Of a stretch of DNA of 64,000 bases, positions 25,598-33,135 are shown piece after piece; within the stretch, counting starts at the first letter, position 1, and every line of letters starts with the position of its first letter. Origin of the DNA: Rhodospirillales bacterium (lineage in GTDB: Bacteria; Pseudomonadota; Alphaproteobacteria; ATCC43930; CGMCC-115725). The position numbers and the translations under genes are program-made. The stretch covers positions 1 through 64,000 of the forward strand of contig CANJCB010000018.1 of the NCBI GenBank assembly GCA_947473305.1, written 5' to 3'. Below the pieces are notes generated by a model. That model was given only the letters and a program-made list of their open reading frames with translations, was not told the DNA's origin and did not search any database.

Positions 25598-25812
25598 TAA
25601 AATCAATGCCTTAAATCGGAAAGCGACAACCAAAAATTGGCCCGGTTGCAGTTCGGGTAACGATACGGCGGACAGGGTGACCTGGATCTCGGCGGGCCGA
25701 GGCTCAAATCGCACAGGCGCTCGGGCACATGCTGCACCGGCACACTTTTCCGCCTCAGATCATGCTGGATAAAAATCACGCCAGGGTATGCCTGGGGCGA
25801 CCGGCCTGTCCA
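25598..25812 (+). other. Non-coding stretch after tRNA-Val
   Basis: No open frame with a plausible start, and no hairpin with a U-tract, is visible. The sequence could hold remains of an insertion next to the tRNA, but I see no repeat of the tRNA 3' end that would mark an attachment site. Confidence 0.4.
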
Positions 25813-26586
25813 TTAGGCTGAGACAAGCTGCGGCTGCTCGGAAAGCAGGGTTGCCAGGAAGAAAGCGCGTCGATGTTCGGACATCACCTCGAAGCGCGGA
25901 CAGTCAGAGAACGATCGGTGGATATTGCGCGACACTTTCGAATCTGGGTCGGCGGAAAAAAAGAAGTGATTGGCCAACAGGCAGATGCCTCCGGGGCTGA
26001 GCAAATCGGCTATGCGGCGGACGACAGATTTCAAAACCTGCTCGTCCAGTGGCGAGAGGTAATAGAGAACATCCGCGACCACAACGAGGTCGAACTTTCC
26101 GTTGAGGGTAGGCGGAAGGTTCAAGATGTCGCCGCGTTCAAATTCCAGATTGGGGAAAGCGGCGCTGCTCCGGCGGGCACGGTCGATTGCCGCCGTCGCG
26201 ATATCCAATCCCAACACATGCTCAGCGCGCTTGGCCAACTTCTGGGACAGCAGGCCGAGACCGCACCCGAGATCAAGCGCGTTGTCGAACCGCCGTCGCG
26301 GAAGGAGGGCGATCATTCTGTCGTATTTCAAGCTTTGATAGCGATAGTGGTGGGAGGCTGATGCCCAAGGATCGGCAGATTCGGAATACACCGCCTCGAA
26401 TGCTGCGCGGGCGCCATCGTTCCGGCGCAAGCGTGTGATTCTCGCGTCAGTTCGCGCACTTTTAAGAAAAAGGCCGATATCGCGAGGGAGCATGAATAGC
26501 CAAGGTAGGCGCGGCTGAGACAGATCGCGGCGCGGCATAAATTTTCTGCGTACGGCAAGAACCCATCCCAATAACGGTGCAAACAT
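25813..26586 (-). CDS. NodS-like SAM-dependent methyltransferase (257 aa)
   Basis: A class I methyltransferase. The glycine motif is ALDLGCGLGLLSQKLA (about 103-118), motif II ends in GLDIATAAI, motif III region is GDILNLP and motif IV DLVVVADVLYYL. The segment FEAVYSESADPWASASHHYRYQSLKYDRM is characteristic of NodS-type proteins, which N-methylate chitooligosaccharide backbones in rhizobia and have many non-symbiotic relatives. There are no nod genes or glycosyltransferases nearby. The first 45 residues, with hydrophobic and basic character, are atypical and may be an incorrectly long start. Substrate unknown. Confidence 0.8.
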   Translation of the reverse strand: MFAPLLGWVLAVRRKFMPRRDLSQPRLPWLFMLPRDIGLFLKSARTDARITRLRRNDGARAAFEAVYSESADPWASASHHYRYQSLKYDRMIALLPRRRFDNALDLGCGLGLLSQKLAKRAEHVLGLDIATAAIDRARRSSAAFPNLEFERGDILNLPPTLNGKFDLVVVADVLYYLSPLDEQVLKSVVRRIADLLSPGGICLLANHFFFSADPDSKVSRNIHRSFSDCPRFEVMSEHRRAFFLATLLSEQPQLVSA

Positions 26587-26790
26587 CTAACGCCCCCCAA
26601 TTATTTATATCCGCTATACACCGGATCCCCTGATATTTTGGCCCGGATACGCTTCATCGCGCCCATTTATTGTTTTGCGGATTTTGGCTTGTCCATTCGA
26701 ACCGATCTTGGGCAGGTCCGACAGAAATATTTTGAGCGAGGCTATCTGGCGCAACTTATGTCACGCTTATCGCGGCGGCGGAGACAAAGA

Positions 26791-26820
26791 AGAAGCCCCG
26801 CCGTTGAGGGCGGGGCTTCT
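26791..26820 (-). terminator. Perfect 12-bp hairpin, terminator of the 96-aa gene
   Basis: AGAAGCCCCGCC (26791-26802) pairs perfectly with GGCGGGGCTTCT (26809-26820) around GTTGAG. It lies 24 bases after the stop of the minus-strand gene at 26844, with a short T-rich stretch (TCTTTGTCTC) after it on that strand. Confidence 0.75.
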
Positions 26821-26843
26821 GTTGAGAGGCCTTTGGGGGGAGC

Positions 26844-27134
26844 CTAGCGGCGTTCCCAATATCGGTTGTCGTCGCGCCAGCCCCAACCGTTGACTTCGTC
26901 GTGGCGACGGTCGACGTGATACTGGGGATTTTGTTGGCGGAAGCGGTCTTGCTCCTGGCGGTCCTGCCACCCATGCCACTGCCTATTCCGGTCCCAATAT
27001 CCATCGCTGTAGCTGAAGGCCACGGTGGGGCCGACGGCAACCGGTCCACCGTTGGACGGAACCGCCACGCAAGCTCCGAGCGCGCCGGTAGCGAGAGTCA
27101 GCGCGACGAGCGCCCCCTTGAATCCACTTTTCAT
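26844..27134 (-). CDS. Exported aromatic-rich protein, single-repeat relative of its neighbour (96 aa)
   Basis: A signal peptide ends in ATGALGAC, which could be a lipobox (Cys21). The mature region holds one copy of a unit of about 59 residues, beginning VAFSYSDGYWD and continuing WHGWQDRQEQDRFRQQ to DDNRYWERR. The same unit occurs twice in the next gene upstream. It is rich in Trp, Tyr, Asp and Arg and has no recognised enzymatic residues; a distant resemblance in style to small DUF2502-type periplasmic proteins is possible but unproven. GAAGGGAT precedes the ATG. An EcfG-like element lies 57 to 81 bases upstream. Confidence 0.7.
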   Translation of the reverse strand: MKSGFKGALVALTLATGALGACVAVPSNGGPVAVGPTVAFSYSDGYWDRNRQWHGWQDRQEQDRFRQQNPQYHVDRRHDEVNGWGWRDDNRYWERR

Positions 27135-27190
27135 TTTTCTGATCCCTTCGATGCGATATCGCCGTGGTGCGGGATTTATCGCTTAGGGGT

Positions 27191-27215
27191 AACTCCGAAG
27201 GCCGGGTAAGGTTCC
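27191..27215 (-). promoter_or_regulatory. EcfG-like promoter, one mismatch (minus strand)
   Basis: On the minus strand GGAAC (27215-27211) and AGTT (27194-27191) are 16 bases apart, upstream of the 96-residue gene and downstream of the previous gene's terminator. The -10 half has one mismatch to CGTT, the same AGTT seen at 751. Confidence 0.4.
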
Positions 27216-27227
27216 CCCGCATGAAAA

Positions 27228-27251
27228 AGCCCCACCGTTTCCGGTGGGGCT
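27228..27251 (-). terminator. Terminator of the repeat-protein gene
   Basis: AGCCCCACCG (27228-27237) pairs with CGGTGGGGCT (27242-27251) around TTTC. On the minus strand it is followed by TTTT, 23 bases after the stop of the 158-residue gene. Confidence 0.8.
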
Positions 27252-27273
27252 CCTGCACCTTAGACTTGGCGGT

Positions 27274-27750
27274 TCAGCGGCGATCCCACCACTTGTCGTC
27301 TTCCCGCACGCCGTCCCTGCGGTCGCGGGTCTGCGGGCGATCGAAATATTTATCCCTGTGTTCCGCGCTGAATTGGCGGGCAGCCTGCTGATTTTGCCAT
27401 TTGTGCCAGCGGCCCTCGTTGTCCCAGTAGCCATTGCTGTAGCCAAAGGCGATGCCGCCGCGATCCCACCACTTGTCATCCTCCCGCAGGCCGTCCCGGC
27501 GGTCGCGAGTTTGCGGGCGATCGAAATAACGGTCCTGGTGCTCCGATTTGAACCGTTCGAAGGCTCGCCTGTTTTCCCAGCGATGCCAGCGCCGGCTGCT
27601 ATCCCAATAGCCGTCGGTATATCCGAACACGATCCCCGCCGGTCCGATCCCCACGGTGATGTTATCGACGGCCTGCGCCGGAATACTTGCGGTGAAGGTG
27701 CCGCAAGCGAGTGTCACGGCGACAAGCGCCGCTTTGGTTAGGCTTCTCAT
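27274..27750 (-). CDS. Exported protein with two tandem 60-residue repeats (158 aa)
   Basis: A Sec signal peptide (1-27, ending PAQA) is followed by two near-identical units, residues 39-97 and 99-157. Each runs GYxDGYWD or GYSNGYWD, WHRWEN or WHKWQN, a charged helix-like stretch, YFDRPQTRDRRDG and REDDKWWDR. The DNA copies are also very similar, pointing to recent duplication. The next gene downstream has one divergent copy. The unit is packed with Trp, Tyr, Arg and Asp and has no Cys. AAAGGAAC precedes the ATG. A surface, stress or metal-binding role is possible; none is shown. Confidence 0.72.
   Translation of the reverse strand: MRSLTKAALVAVTLACGTFTASIPAQAVDNITVGIGPAGIVFGYTDGYWDSSRRWHRWENRRAFERFKSEHQDRYFDRPQTRDRRDGLREDDKWWDRGGIAFGYSNGYWDNEGRWHKWQNQQAARQFSAEHRDKYFDRPQTRDRRDGVREDDKWWDRR
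27277..27636 (-). repeat. Two tandem 180-bp in-frame repeats
   Basis: Repeat 1 covers 27636-27457 and repeat 2 covers 27456-27277 within the exported repeat-protein gene. Each encodes 60 residues; the second half of each copy is almost identical at the DNA level, so unequal crossing-over could change copy number. Confidence 0.8.
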
Positions 27751-27940
27751 GTGCTGTGTTCCTTTCCGTGGAGGCCCTTCTTGCGAAGATACCTCCTTTT
27801 ACAATGGCTCGGGACCCCAACCGTGCCGGGCGCAGAAAGGTCCATGCCGTAATGAATAAGCTCTGCGCGGGTGAGGGCGCGGGAGTTGGTCCGAGACCTT
27901 CATCCGCGCTACGCCAGCTCGTAAGCGTCTCTTATGGGGA

Positions 27941-28039
27941 TCAGGGGCGTTGCAACACGACATACACCAGGGCAATGGCTGCCAGGACGAGCACCGTCAC
28001 GGCTACAGTCGAGAGATGGCGCGTAAACGGTCCATCCAT
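27941..28039 (-). CDS. Predicted 32-residue single-pass membrane protein
   Basis: This short frame starts at the ATG at 28039, with GAGGGAG 8-14 bases upstream. It encodes eight polar residues, one hydrophobic helix of about 20 residues (VAVTVLVLAAIALVYVVL) and a QRP tail, ending at TGA. The clean N-polar, membrane helix, C-basic layout plus the ribosome binding site argue that it is a real small membrane protein, though short frames can arise by chance. It lies upstream of the repeat-protein gene on the same strand, and an EcfG-like element is found 110 bases upstream. Function unknown. Confidence 0.5.
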   Translation of the reverse strand: MDGPFTRHLSTVAVTVLVLAAIALVYVVLQRP

Positions 28040-28240
28040 GATCAGCTCTCCCTCTTTGCGCTCGTTCGGATGCAGCGCTGCCGTGTTGGCTACGATCTCG
28101 CTGTGGTTATACACGCATCCCGCACGGCGATTGCGGTTTCTCCATGTCAGAACGTTATTGCGACAAATAGGTTCAGCGCCTTCCCCCCCTCCCGAATCGG
28201 CGGCGAAATGACACGGTTCGGCTCGTTTTCCGCCAAACGG
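28040..28240. other. Non-coding stretch in the accessory region
   Basis: Apart from the possible ribosome binding site of the 32-residue gene and one EcfG-like element (minus strand, TGAAC-N16-CGTT, 28175-28151), I see no gene or strong structure here. Frames on the plus strand lack coding character. Confidence 0.4.
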
Positions 28241-28265
28241 GGAACCAATCTCGAGGCCATGCGTT
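28241..28265 (+). promoter_or_regulatory. EcfG-type general stress promoter (GGAAC-N16-CGTT)
   Basis: GGAAC (28241-28245) and CGTT (28262-28265) are 16 bases apart, an exact consensus match, 33 bases before the lipoprotein start at 28299 and ideally placed to drive it. Confidence 0.65.
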
Positions 28266-28298
28266 GAATGTAGCTACAGTTGATTGAGGAGGCTGGCC

Positions 28299-28544
28299 AT
28301 GCGCGGCTTTCCAAACCCACTCGCGATCATCGCTTTAGCTTTGTTGTTAGTTGCCTGCGATGAACCGGCAGACCCGCAGGTCGTCGCGGGAGCCGGCAGT
28401 CAGCCATACCAGGCGTCCACGCGAGTCGGTGGAACGTCTAGCGCTCAACAGCCACATAGTGATCTTGCCGTGGTTTTTTTGCTGGCGGTGACCTCAGGCG
28501 CTTCGGCTGCGCGAACCCGTCGACGCGGCGAGCCGCCTCTATAG
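28299..28544 (+). CDS. Predicted small lipoprotein (81 aa)
   Basis: TTGAGGAGG lies just before the ATG at 28299. The signal peptide ends in the lipobox LLLVAC (Cys20), followed by Asp (DEPADP); an Asp after the lipidated Cys is the classical inner-membrane retention signal in enterobacteria, so inner-membrane location is possible. The rest is Gly/Ser/Gln-rich with a second hydrophobic patch (LAVVFLLAVTSGASA, about 55-70) that could be a membrane helix. An exact EcfG-type promoter lies directly upstream. Function unknown. Confidence 0.62.
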   Translation: MRGFPNPLAIIALALLLVACDEPADPQVVAGAGSQPYQASTRVGGTSSAQQPHSDLAVVFLLAVTSGASAARTRRRGEPPL

Positions 28545-28554
28545 GCGCAAAAAA

Positions 28555-28576
28555 TCCCCGCCGTTGAGGGCGGGGA
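28555..28576 (-). terminator. Orphan hairpin sharing its core with the one at 26791
   Basis: TCCCCGCC (28555-28562) and GGCGGGGA (28569-28576) pair around GTTGAG. On the minus strand it is followed by TTTTTTG, a good U-tract, yet no minus-strand gene ends here. The 20-base core is identical to that of the terminator at 26791-26820. It may end a small RNA made from 28577-28671, act as a second terminator for the pilin-like gene, or be a spread element. Confidence 0.6.
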
Positions 28577-28671
28577 AGTTGAGGAGGAATGAGATCGGAG
28601 ATCTCAGGAGCGAATATCCCCGCCCTCGATTAGCTCAGAATTATCCCTGATCGATTTTCCCCCATCGTCAA

Positions 28672-28696
28672 AAAGCCCCTCTCGGGGAGGGGCTTT
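28672..28696 (-). terminator. Terminator of the pilin-like gene
   Basis: AAAGCCCCTC (28672-28681) pairs with GAGGGGCTTT (28687-28696) around a five-base loop, 49 bases after the stop of the minus-strand gene at 28746, with TTTT from the lower stem on that strand. Confidence 0.75.
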
Positions 28697-28745
28697 CAGG
28701 TTGCGGTCCCGACGCGGGGAACCGCAGGAGGAACCCGAGGAAAAC

Positions 28746-29240
28746 TCAGTTCGCCGTCATGGTCAGGGTCAGGGTATCCGTATAGGTGTCGGCATTGAGC
28801 GCGCTATTGCCCGTGTAGGAGATGGCGAGTGTCTTCGCGACCCCGCCTGGAGCGGTGCGGGCGGCCGCGGTGGTGATCTGCGAGGAACTGGCGGCGAAGG
28901 TCTTCGCGGCGCCGTTATAAGTGACGGTATAGGCCAGAGTATCGGTGTTGCCCGACGGACCTTTGAAGAGGCCGGTGGTGGTACCGTTGGTCGTAACAAG
29001 GGTCACATTGTACCCGAGTTTATCATTGCAGGCCTCAGTAACCGTGGTGACCGAAGTCGCCGTGGCGGTGTTGGCCAGGTTAAGGCCTGTATTCCCCGAA
29101 GCGGAGACGGTGAGATTGCAGCTTTGGCCAATTGAGCCCGAGAGGTTGACGGATCCGGTGGTCGCTGCCTGCGCGCCTCCAGCAACCGCGACGACAGCGG
29201 CGGCGAAGTAGAGGGCGGAGCGAAGCGTGCGGTACATCAT
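28746..29240 (-). CDS. Exported pilin/spore-coat-U-like protein (164 aa)
   Basis: A signal peptide (about 1-25, ending AQA) precedes a Thr/Ala/Asn-rich beta domain with two cysteines (IGQSCNLTV and TEACNDKLGY), a spacing like that of chaperone-usher pilins or spore-coat-U-domain proteins. The C-terminus, YTDTLTLTMTAN, is a typical alternating final strand. AAGGGGA precedes the ATG at 29240. No chaperone or usher gene is nearby, so it is a solitary subunit. A perfect CRP-type palindrome lies 94 bases upstream in an AT-rich region, suggesting cAMP control. Family placement is tentative. Confidence 0.7.
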   Translation of the reverse strand: MMYRTLRSALYFAAAVVAVAGGAQAATTGSVNLSGSIGQSCNLTVSASGNTGLNLANTATATSVTTVTEACNDKLGYNVTLVTTNGTTTGLFKGPSGNTDTLAYTVTYNGAAKTFAASSSQITTAAARTAPGGVAKTLAISYTGNSALNADTYTDTLTLTMTAN

Positions 29241-29333
29241 GGTCCCCTTGATCACGGTTATTCATAAACTTGATTATTAATTTATCGCAAATTTTAGATA
29301 AATCAATATAGAAGGTTACCGAGAGATTAATTT

Positions 29334-29349
29334 TGTGATCGAGATCACA
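29334..29349. promoter_or_regulatory. Perfect CRP-type palindrome (TGTGA-N6-TCACA)
   Basis: TGTGATCGAGATCACA spans 29334-29349 and is a perfect inverted repeat matching the CRP consensus. It sits in an AT-rich stretch 94 bases upstream of the pilin-like gene (minus strand). The nearest plus-strand gene is tRNA-Asp, more than 150 bases away, so the pilin-like gene is the likelier target. Confidence 0.6.
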
Positions 29350-29452
29350 GGACGCGGCCCAAAAGGCGAGGGCGATGTCTCGGGAAAATCGCTATCCGAA
29401 ACACGCGCATCAGGCTTGTCGTGCAACCCGCTGATTTCGTGGTGGGGATTGC

Positions 29453-29481
29453 TTGACACCCCTGGTTGGCAGGGGTAGTAG
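29453..29481 (+). promoter_or_regulatory. Sigma-70-type promoter of tRNA-Asp
   Basis: TTGACA (29453-29458) and TAGTAG (29476-29481) are exactly 17 bases apart, 26 bases before the tRNA, with a GC-rich discriminator. The spacer itself holds a CCCCTG/CAGGGG inverted repeat that could be an operator. Confidence 0.7.
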
Positions 29482-29507
29482 TCCCGCCACTCCGAGCGAG
29501 GGCTCGT

Positions 29508-29584
<77 letters not shown>

Positions 29585-29738
29585 TCTCGCGCGGATTTTG
29601 TTCTTTTGCTGCAATCGTTCTCCATTAGAGTGACGTCGGGAGCGGCATCGGATCGTGGGGATTGATCCGGCGCCACGAGGGACCGCCAAAGTCCCGAAGC
29701 TCCAAGGCTGAAGCAAGAATGACGAGGAGCTCCGTGCG

Positions 29739-30104
29739 ATGGATGCGCTGCTGCGCGAATATCTGCCGATCCTGATCTTCGTCGGTATCGCCGTCGGACT
29801 GTCGGCGATCATGGTCTTGGCGTCCTATGTCATTGCCCGCCAGAACCCGGACTCGGAAAAGCTGTCGCCCTATGAATGCGGTTTCGATCCCTTCGAGAAC
29901 GCGCGGGGCCGCTTTGATGTCCGCTATTACCTGGTCGCGATCCTCTTCATCATTTTCGACCTGGAAGTGGCCTTTCTCTTCCCCTGGGCTGTGACCTTCG
30001 GGACGCTGGGGCTCTTCGGTTTCTGGTCGATGATGGTGTTCCTGGGCGTGCTGACCATCGGCTTCATCTACGAATGGAAGAAGGGAGCGCTCGAATGGGA
30101 GTGA
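29739..30104 (+). CDS. nuoA: NADH-quinone oxidoreductase subunit A (121 aa)
   Basis: NuoA is a small membrane subunit of complex I, near the quinone-channel junction. Three predicted helices (about 8-29, 63-83, 90-112) and the conserved loop [14 protein letters not shown] with its Cys are present, as is [27 protein letters not shown] lies upstream of the ATG. It opens the 14-gene nuo operon and overlaps nuoB by 10 bases. Confidence 0.97.
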   Translation: MDALLREYLPILIFVGIAVGLSAIMVLASYVIARQNPDSEKLSPYECGFDPFENARGRFDVRYYLVAILFIIFDLEVAFLFPWAVTFGTLGLFGFWSMMVFLGVLTIGFIYEWKKGALEWE

Positions 30105-30628
30105 GCCCCGCGCCGCTGCCGCCGGGCGCCGAGCAGGATCTCCTGCTGCGCCGCGCCACCGACGAGATGCAGGACAAGGGTTTCGTCGTCGCGAAGCTCG
30201 ATTCACTGGTCAATTGGGCCCGGACGGGATCGCTCTGGCCGATGACCTTCGGGCTCGCCTGCTGCGCCGTCGAGATGATGCATACCGCGGCGAGTCGCTA
30301 CGATTTGGATCGTTTCGGGATCGTTTTCCGCCCGAGCCCGCGCCAGTCCGACGTGATGATCGTCGCCGGCACCCTGACCAACAAGATGGCTCCGGCACTC
30401 CGCAAGGTTTACGACCAGATGGCCGAGCCGCGCTGGGTGATCTCCATGGGCTCCTGCGCCAACGGCGGCGGCTATTATCACTACAGCTACTCGGTCGTGC
30501 GTGGCTGCGACCGCATCGTGCCGGTCGATATCTATGTGCCGGGCTGCCCGCCGACGGCGGAAGCGCTGCTTTACGGCGTTCTGCAGCTCCAGAAGAAGAT
30601 CAGACGCTCGCGCGTCTTTGCGCGGTGA
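30095..30628 (+). CDS. nuoB: NADH-quinone oxidoreductase subunit B (177 aa)
   Basis: NuoB carries iron-sulfur cluster N2, the last electron carrier before quinone. The cluster motifs are visible: adjacent cysteines in LACCAVEMM, Cys in GSCANGGG and Cys in [11 protein letters not shown]. The start at 30095 overlaps the end of nuoA; the frame is open seven codons earlier, without family support. Gap to nuoC is 10 bases. Confidence 0.97.
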   Translation: MGVSPAPLPPGAEQDLLLRRATDEMQDKGFVVAKLDSLVNWARTGSLWPMTFGLACCAVEMMHTAASRYDLDRFGIVFRPSPRQSDVMIVAGTLTNKMAPALRKVYDQMAEPRWVISMGSCANGGGYYHYSYSVVRGCDRIVPVDIYVPGCPPTAEALLYGVLQLQKKIRRSRVFAR

Positions 30629-30638
30629 TCGGCACGCC

Positions 30639-31280
30639 ATGACCCTTCCAACACCTGAAGCCCTGAAGGAATTCGGCGACCAGATCATGGCGGCTCTGCC
30701 CCAGGATGCGGATCGAATCGAGATCATCCATGGCGAGTTGATCCTTTGGGTCAAGCGCGAGGCGATTGTTCGGGTCTCGACCTATCTGCGCGATGACCCG
30801 TCCTGCCTCTTCAAGATCATGCTGGACATCTGCGGCGCGGATTATCCCGACCGGCCGCAGCGTTTCGAGATCGTCTATAATTTCCTGAGCATGAAGCACA
30901 ACCGGCGCATCCGGGTGAAGCTCGCCACAGACGAGGACAGCGCGGTGCCGTCGATCACCGGCGTCTTCAGCGCCGCCGGCTGGTGCGAGCGCGAGACCTG
31001 GGATCTTTACGGTGTCTATTTCAGCGACAATCCGGATCTCCGCCGCATCCTCACCGACTATGGGTTCGAGGGGCATCCGATGCGCAAGGACTTCCCGCTC
31101 ACGGGCTATGTGGAAGTGCGCTACGAGGAAAAGGAAAAGCGCGTCGTCTACGAGCCGGTGAAGCTGAAGCAGGAATTCCGGAGCTTTGACTTCCTGTCGC
31201 CCTGGGAAGGAATGAACTCCGTTCTGCCCGGCGACGAGAAGGCCCTGCAGCCCAAAGGCCCGGAAGGGAAACCGTCATGA
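30639..31280 (+). CDS. nuoC: NADH-quinone oxidoreductase subunit C (213 aa)
   Basis: NuoC is the 30-kDa subunit of the peripheral arm, without cofactors. Conserved pieces are [50 protein letters not shown] region and [16 protein letters not shown]. It is separate from nuoD, unlike the fused nuoCD of enterobacteria. Its stop overlaps the nuoD start (ATGA). Confidence 0.97.
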   Translation: MTLPTPEALKEFGDQIMAALPQDADRIEIIHGELILWVKREAIVRVSTYLRDDPSCLFKIMLDICGADYPDRPQRFEIVYNFLSMKHNRRIRVKLATDEDSAVPSITGVFSAAGWCERETWDLYGVYFSDNPDLRRILTDYGFEGHPMRKDFPLTGYVEVRYEEKEKRVVYEPVKLKQEFRSFDFLSPWEGMNSVLPGDEKALQPKGPEGKPS

Positions 31281-32479
31281 CCGATATCGTCACCGACGGC
31301 GAAGTCGAAGCCAAGATCAAGAACTTCACCATGAACTTCGGGCCGCAACATCCGGCGGCCCATGGCGTCTTGCGCCTTGTGGTCGAGATGGACGGCGAGA
31401 TCGTGGAACGGGCCGATCCGCATATCGGCCTCCTCCATCGCGGCACCGAGAAGCTCATCGAATACAAGACCTACCTCCAGGCGGTCCCTTATTTCGACCG
31501 GCTCGATTACGTCTCGCCCATGTGCCAGGAGCATGCCTATGCCCTGGCCGTGGAGAAGCTCCTGGGCATTACCCCGCCACCCCGCGCGCAATATATCCGG
31601 GTCGTCTTCTCCGAGATCACCCGGATCCTGAACCATCTCCTGAACATCACCGCCTTCGCCTTGGATGTCGGCGCGATCACGCCGCTGCTCTGGGGCTTCG
31701 AAGAGCGCGAGAAACTCATGGAGTTCTATGAGCGGGTTTCGGGCGCGCGCCTCCATGCCGCCTATTTCCGTCCGGGCGGGGTGCATCAGGATTTCCCGGC
31801 GGGGCTGGGCGACGACATCCTGGCTTTCTGCGAGGCTTTCCCGAAGACCATCGCTAACCTGGAGCGCCTCGTTACCGAGAACCGCATCTTCAAGCAGCGT
31901 ACGGTCGATGTGGGGATCGTCAGCGCCGAAGATGCGATGGATTGGGGCTTTTCGGGACCCATGCTGCGCGGATCGGGCGTCGCCTGGGATCTGCGCCGGT
32001 CGCAGCCCTATGACGCCTACGACCAGATCGATTTCGACGTGCCCATCGGGAAGAACGGCGACTGCTGGGACCGCTATCTCGTCCGCATGGAGGAGATGAA
32101 GCAGTCGCTCCGCATCATCAAGCAGGCCATGGCCCAGATGCCGACGGGGCCGATCAAGGTCAACGACCGCAAGGTGGCGCCGCCCCCGCGTGGGGAGATG
32201 AAGCAGTCGATGGAAGCGCTGATCCATCACTTCAAGCTCTATACCGAGGGCTATCACGTGCCCGCGGGCGAGACCTATACGGCGGTCGAGGCGCCCAAGG
32301 GCGAGTTCGCGGTCTATCTCGTTTCCGACGGATCGAACCGGCCCTATCGCTGCCACATCCGCGCGCCGGGCTTTGCTTTCCTGCAGGCGACCGATTTCAT
32401 GTCACGGGGCCATATGCTGGCCGACATGGTGGCGATCGTGGGATCCATGGACATTGTTTTCGGCGAGATCGACCGATGA
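31277..32479 (+). CDS. nuoD: NADH-quinone oxidoreductase subunit D (400 aa)
   Basis: NuoD (49-kDa) forms the quinone-binding pocket with NuoB. The signature [17 protein letters not shown] opens the domain (HPAAHG), followed by [24 protein letters not shown]-like [17 protein letters not shown] and the C-terminal [17 protein letters not shown]. Length is normal. It overlaps nuoC and nuoE by 4 bases each, so translation is coupled. Confidence 0.97.
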   Translation: MTDIVTDGEVEAKIKNFTMNFGPQHPAAHGVLRLVVEMDGEIVERADPHIGLLHRGTEKLIEYKTYLQAVPYFDRLDYVSPMCQEHAYALAVEKLLGITPPPRAQYIRVVFSEITRILNHLLNITAFALDVGAITPLLWGFEEREKLMEFYERVSGARLHAAYFRPGGVHQDFPAGLGDDILAFCEAFPKTIANLERLVTENRIFKQRTVDVGIVSAEDAMDWGFSGPMLRGSGVAWDLRRSQPYDAYDQIDFDVPIGKNGDCWDRYLVRMEEMKQSLRIIKQAMAQMPTGPIKVNDRKVAPPPRGEMKQSMEALIHHFKLYTEGYHVPAGETYTAVEAPKGEFAVYLVSDGSNRPYRCHIRAPGFAFLQATDFMSRGHMLADMVAIVGSMDIVFGEIDR

Positions 32480-33135
32480 GCGAAGCTGTCGAAGGCCTCC
32501 CGTTCGAGCAGCCGGCGAGCTTCGCCTTCACGCCCGAATATCTCGCCAAGGCCCAGGCCCAAATCGCGAAATATCCCGAGGGCCGGCAGGCGAGTGCGGT
32601 GCTGCCCTTGCTGGATCTAGCCCAACGGCAGAACGACAATTGGCTGCCGCGCGCGGCCATGGACCATGTGGCGCATCTCCTCGGCATGGCCCCGATCCGG
32701 GTCTACGAGGTCGCGACATTCTATACGATGTTCAACCTGCGGCCTGTGGGACAGCATCTCTTCCAGATCTGTACCACCACGCCCTGCTGGCTCAGGGGCT
32801 CGGACCAGGTGGTCGAGGCCTGCCGCAAAAAGCTCGGCGTCGGCATCGGCCAGACGACGCCGGACGGCAAGTTCAGCCTGATGGAGGTCGAATGCCTCGG
32901 CGCCTGCGTCAATGCGCCGATCATTCAGGTCAACGACGATTTCTACGAGGATCTCGACGGTCCTTCGACCGAGGCGCTGATCGACGCGCTTTCGCGGGGC
33001 GAGAAACCGCCTATGGGTTCAGTCAAGGGACGTCAGACCTCCGCCCCCGAACACGCGCAGAAGACCTTGCTGGAAGTTCCCGAGCGGAGTGCCCCCGGAA
33101 CACAAGCCGGCGCGGGAGACCGCAATGCTGAGTGA
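32476..33135 (+). CDS. nuoE: NADH-quinone oxidoreductase subunit E (219 aa)
   Basis: NuoE (24-kDa) binds the [2Fe-2S] cluster N1a with Cys99, Cys104, Cys140 and Cys144 ([11 protein letters not shown] and [11 protein letters not shown]), exactly the C-x4-C and C-x3-C spacing. Family core ends near 185; the last 35 residues are a polar, Pro/Gly-rich tail longer than in many bacteria, as is usual in alphaproteobacteria. The end overlaps nuoF by 11 bases. Confidence 0.97.
   Translation: MSEAVEGLPFEQPASFAFTPEYLAKAQAQIAKYPEGRQASAVLPLLDLAQRQNDNWLPRAAMDHVAHLLGMAPIRVYEVATFYTMFNLRPVGQHLFQICTTTPCWLRGSDQVVEACRKKLGVGIGQTTPDGKFSLMEVECLGACVNAPIIQVNDDFYEDLDGPSTEALIDALSRGEKPPMGSVKGRQTSAPEHAQKTLLEVPERSAPGTQAGAGDRNAE

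Noticed and set aside
25529-25714. 61-codon minus-strand frame over tRNA-Val
   Set aside because: Runs through the tRNA gene; a common artefact.
25813-26586. Symbiosis (nod) locus
   Set aside because: Only a NodS-like methyltransferase is present; there are no nodABC or other Nod-factor genes, and NodS-like proteins are widespread outside symbionts.
27711-28211. 166-codon plus-strand frame in the accessory region
   Set aside because: No ribosome binding site, no coding-like composition, and it overlaps the repeat-protein gene start and the more plausible 32-residue minus-strand frame.
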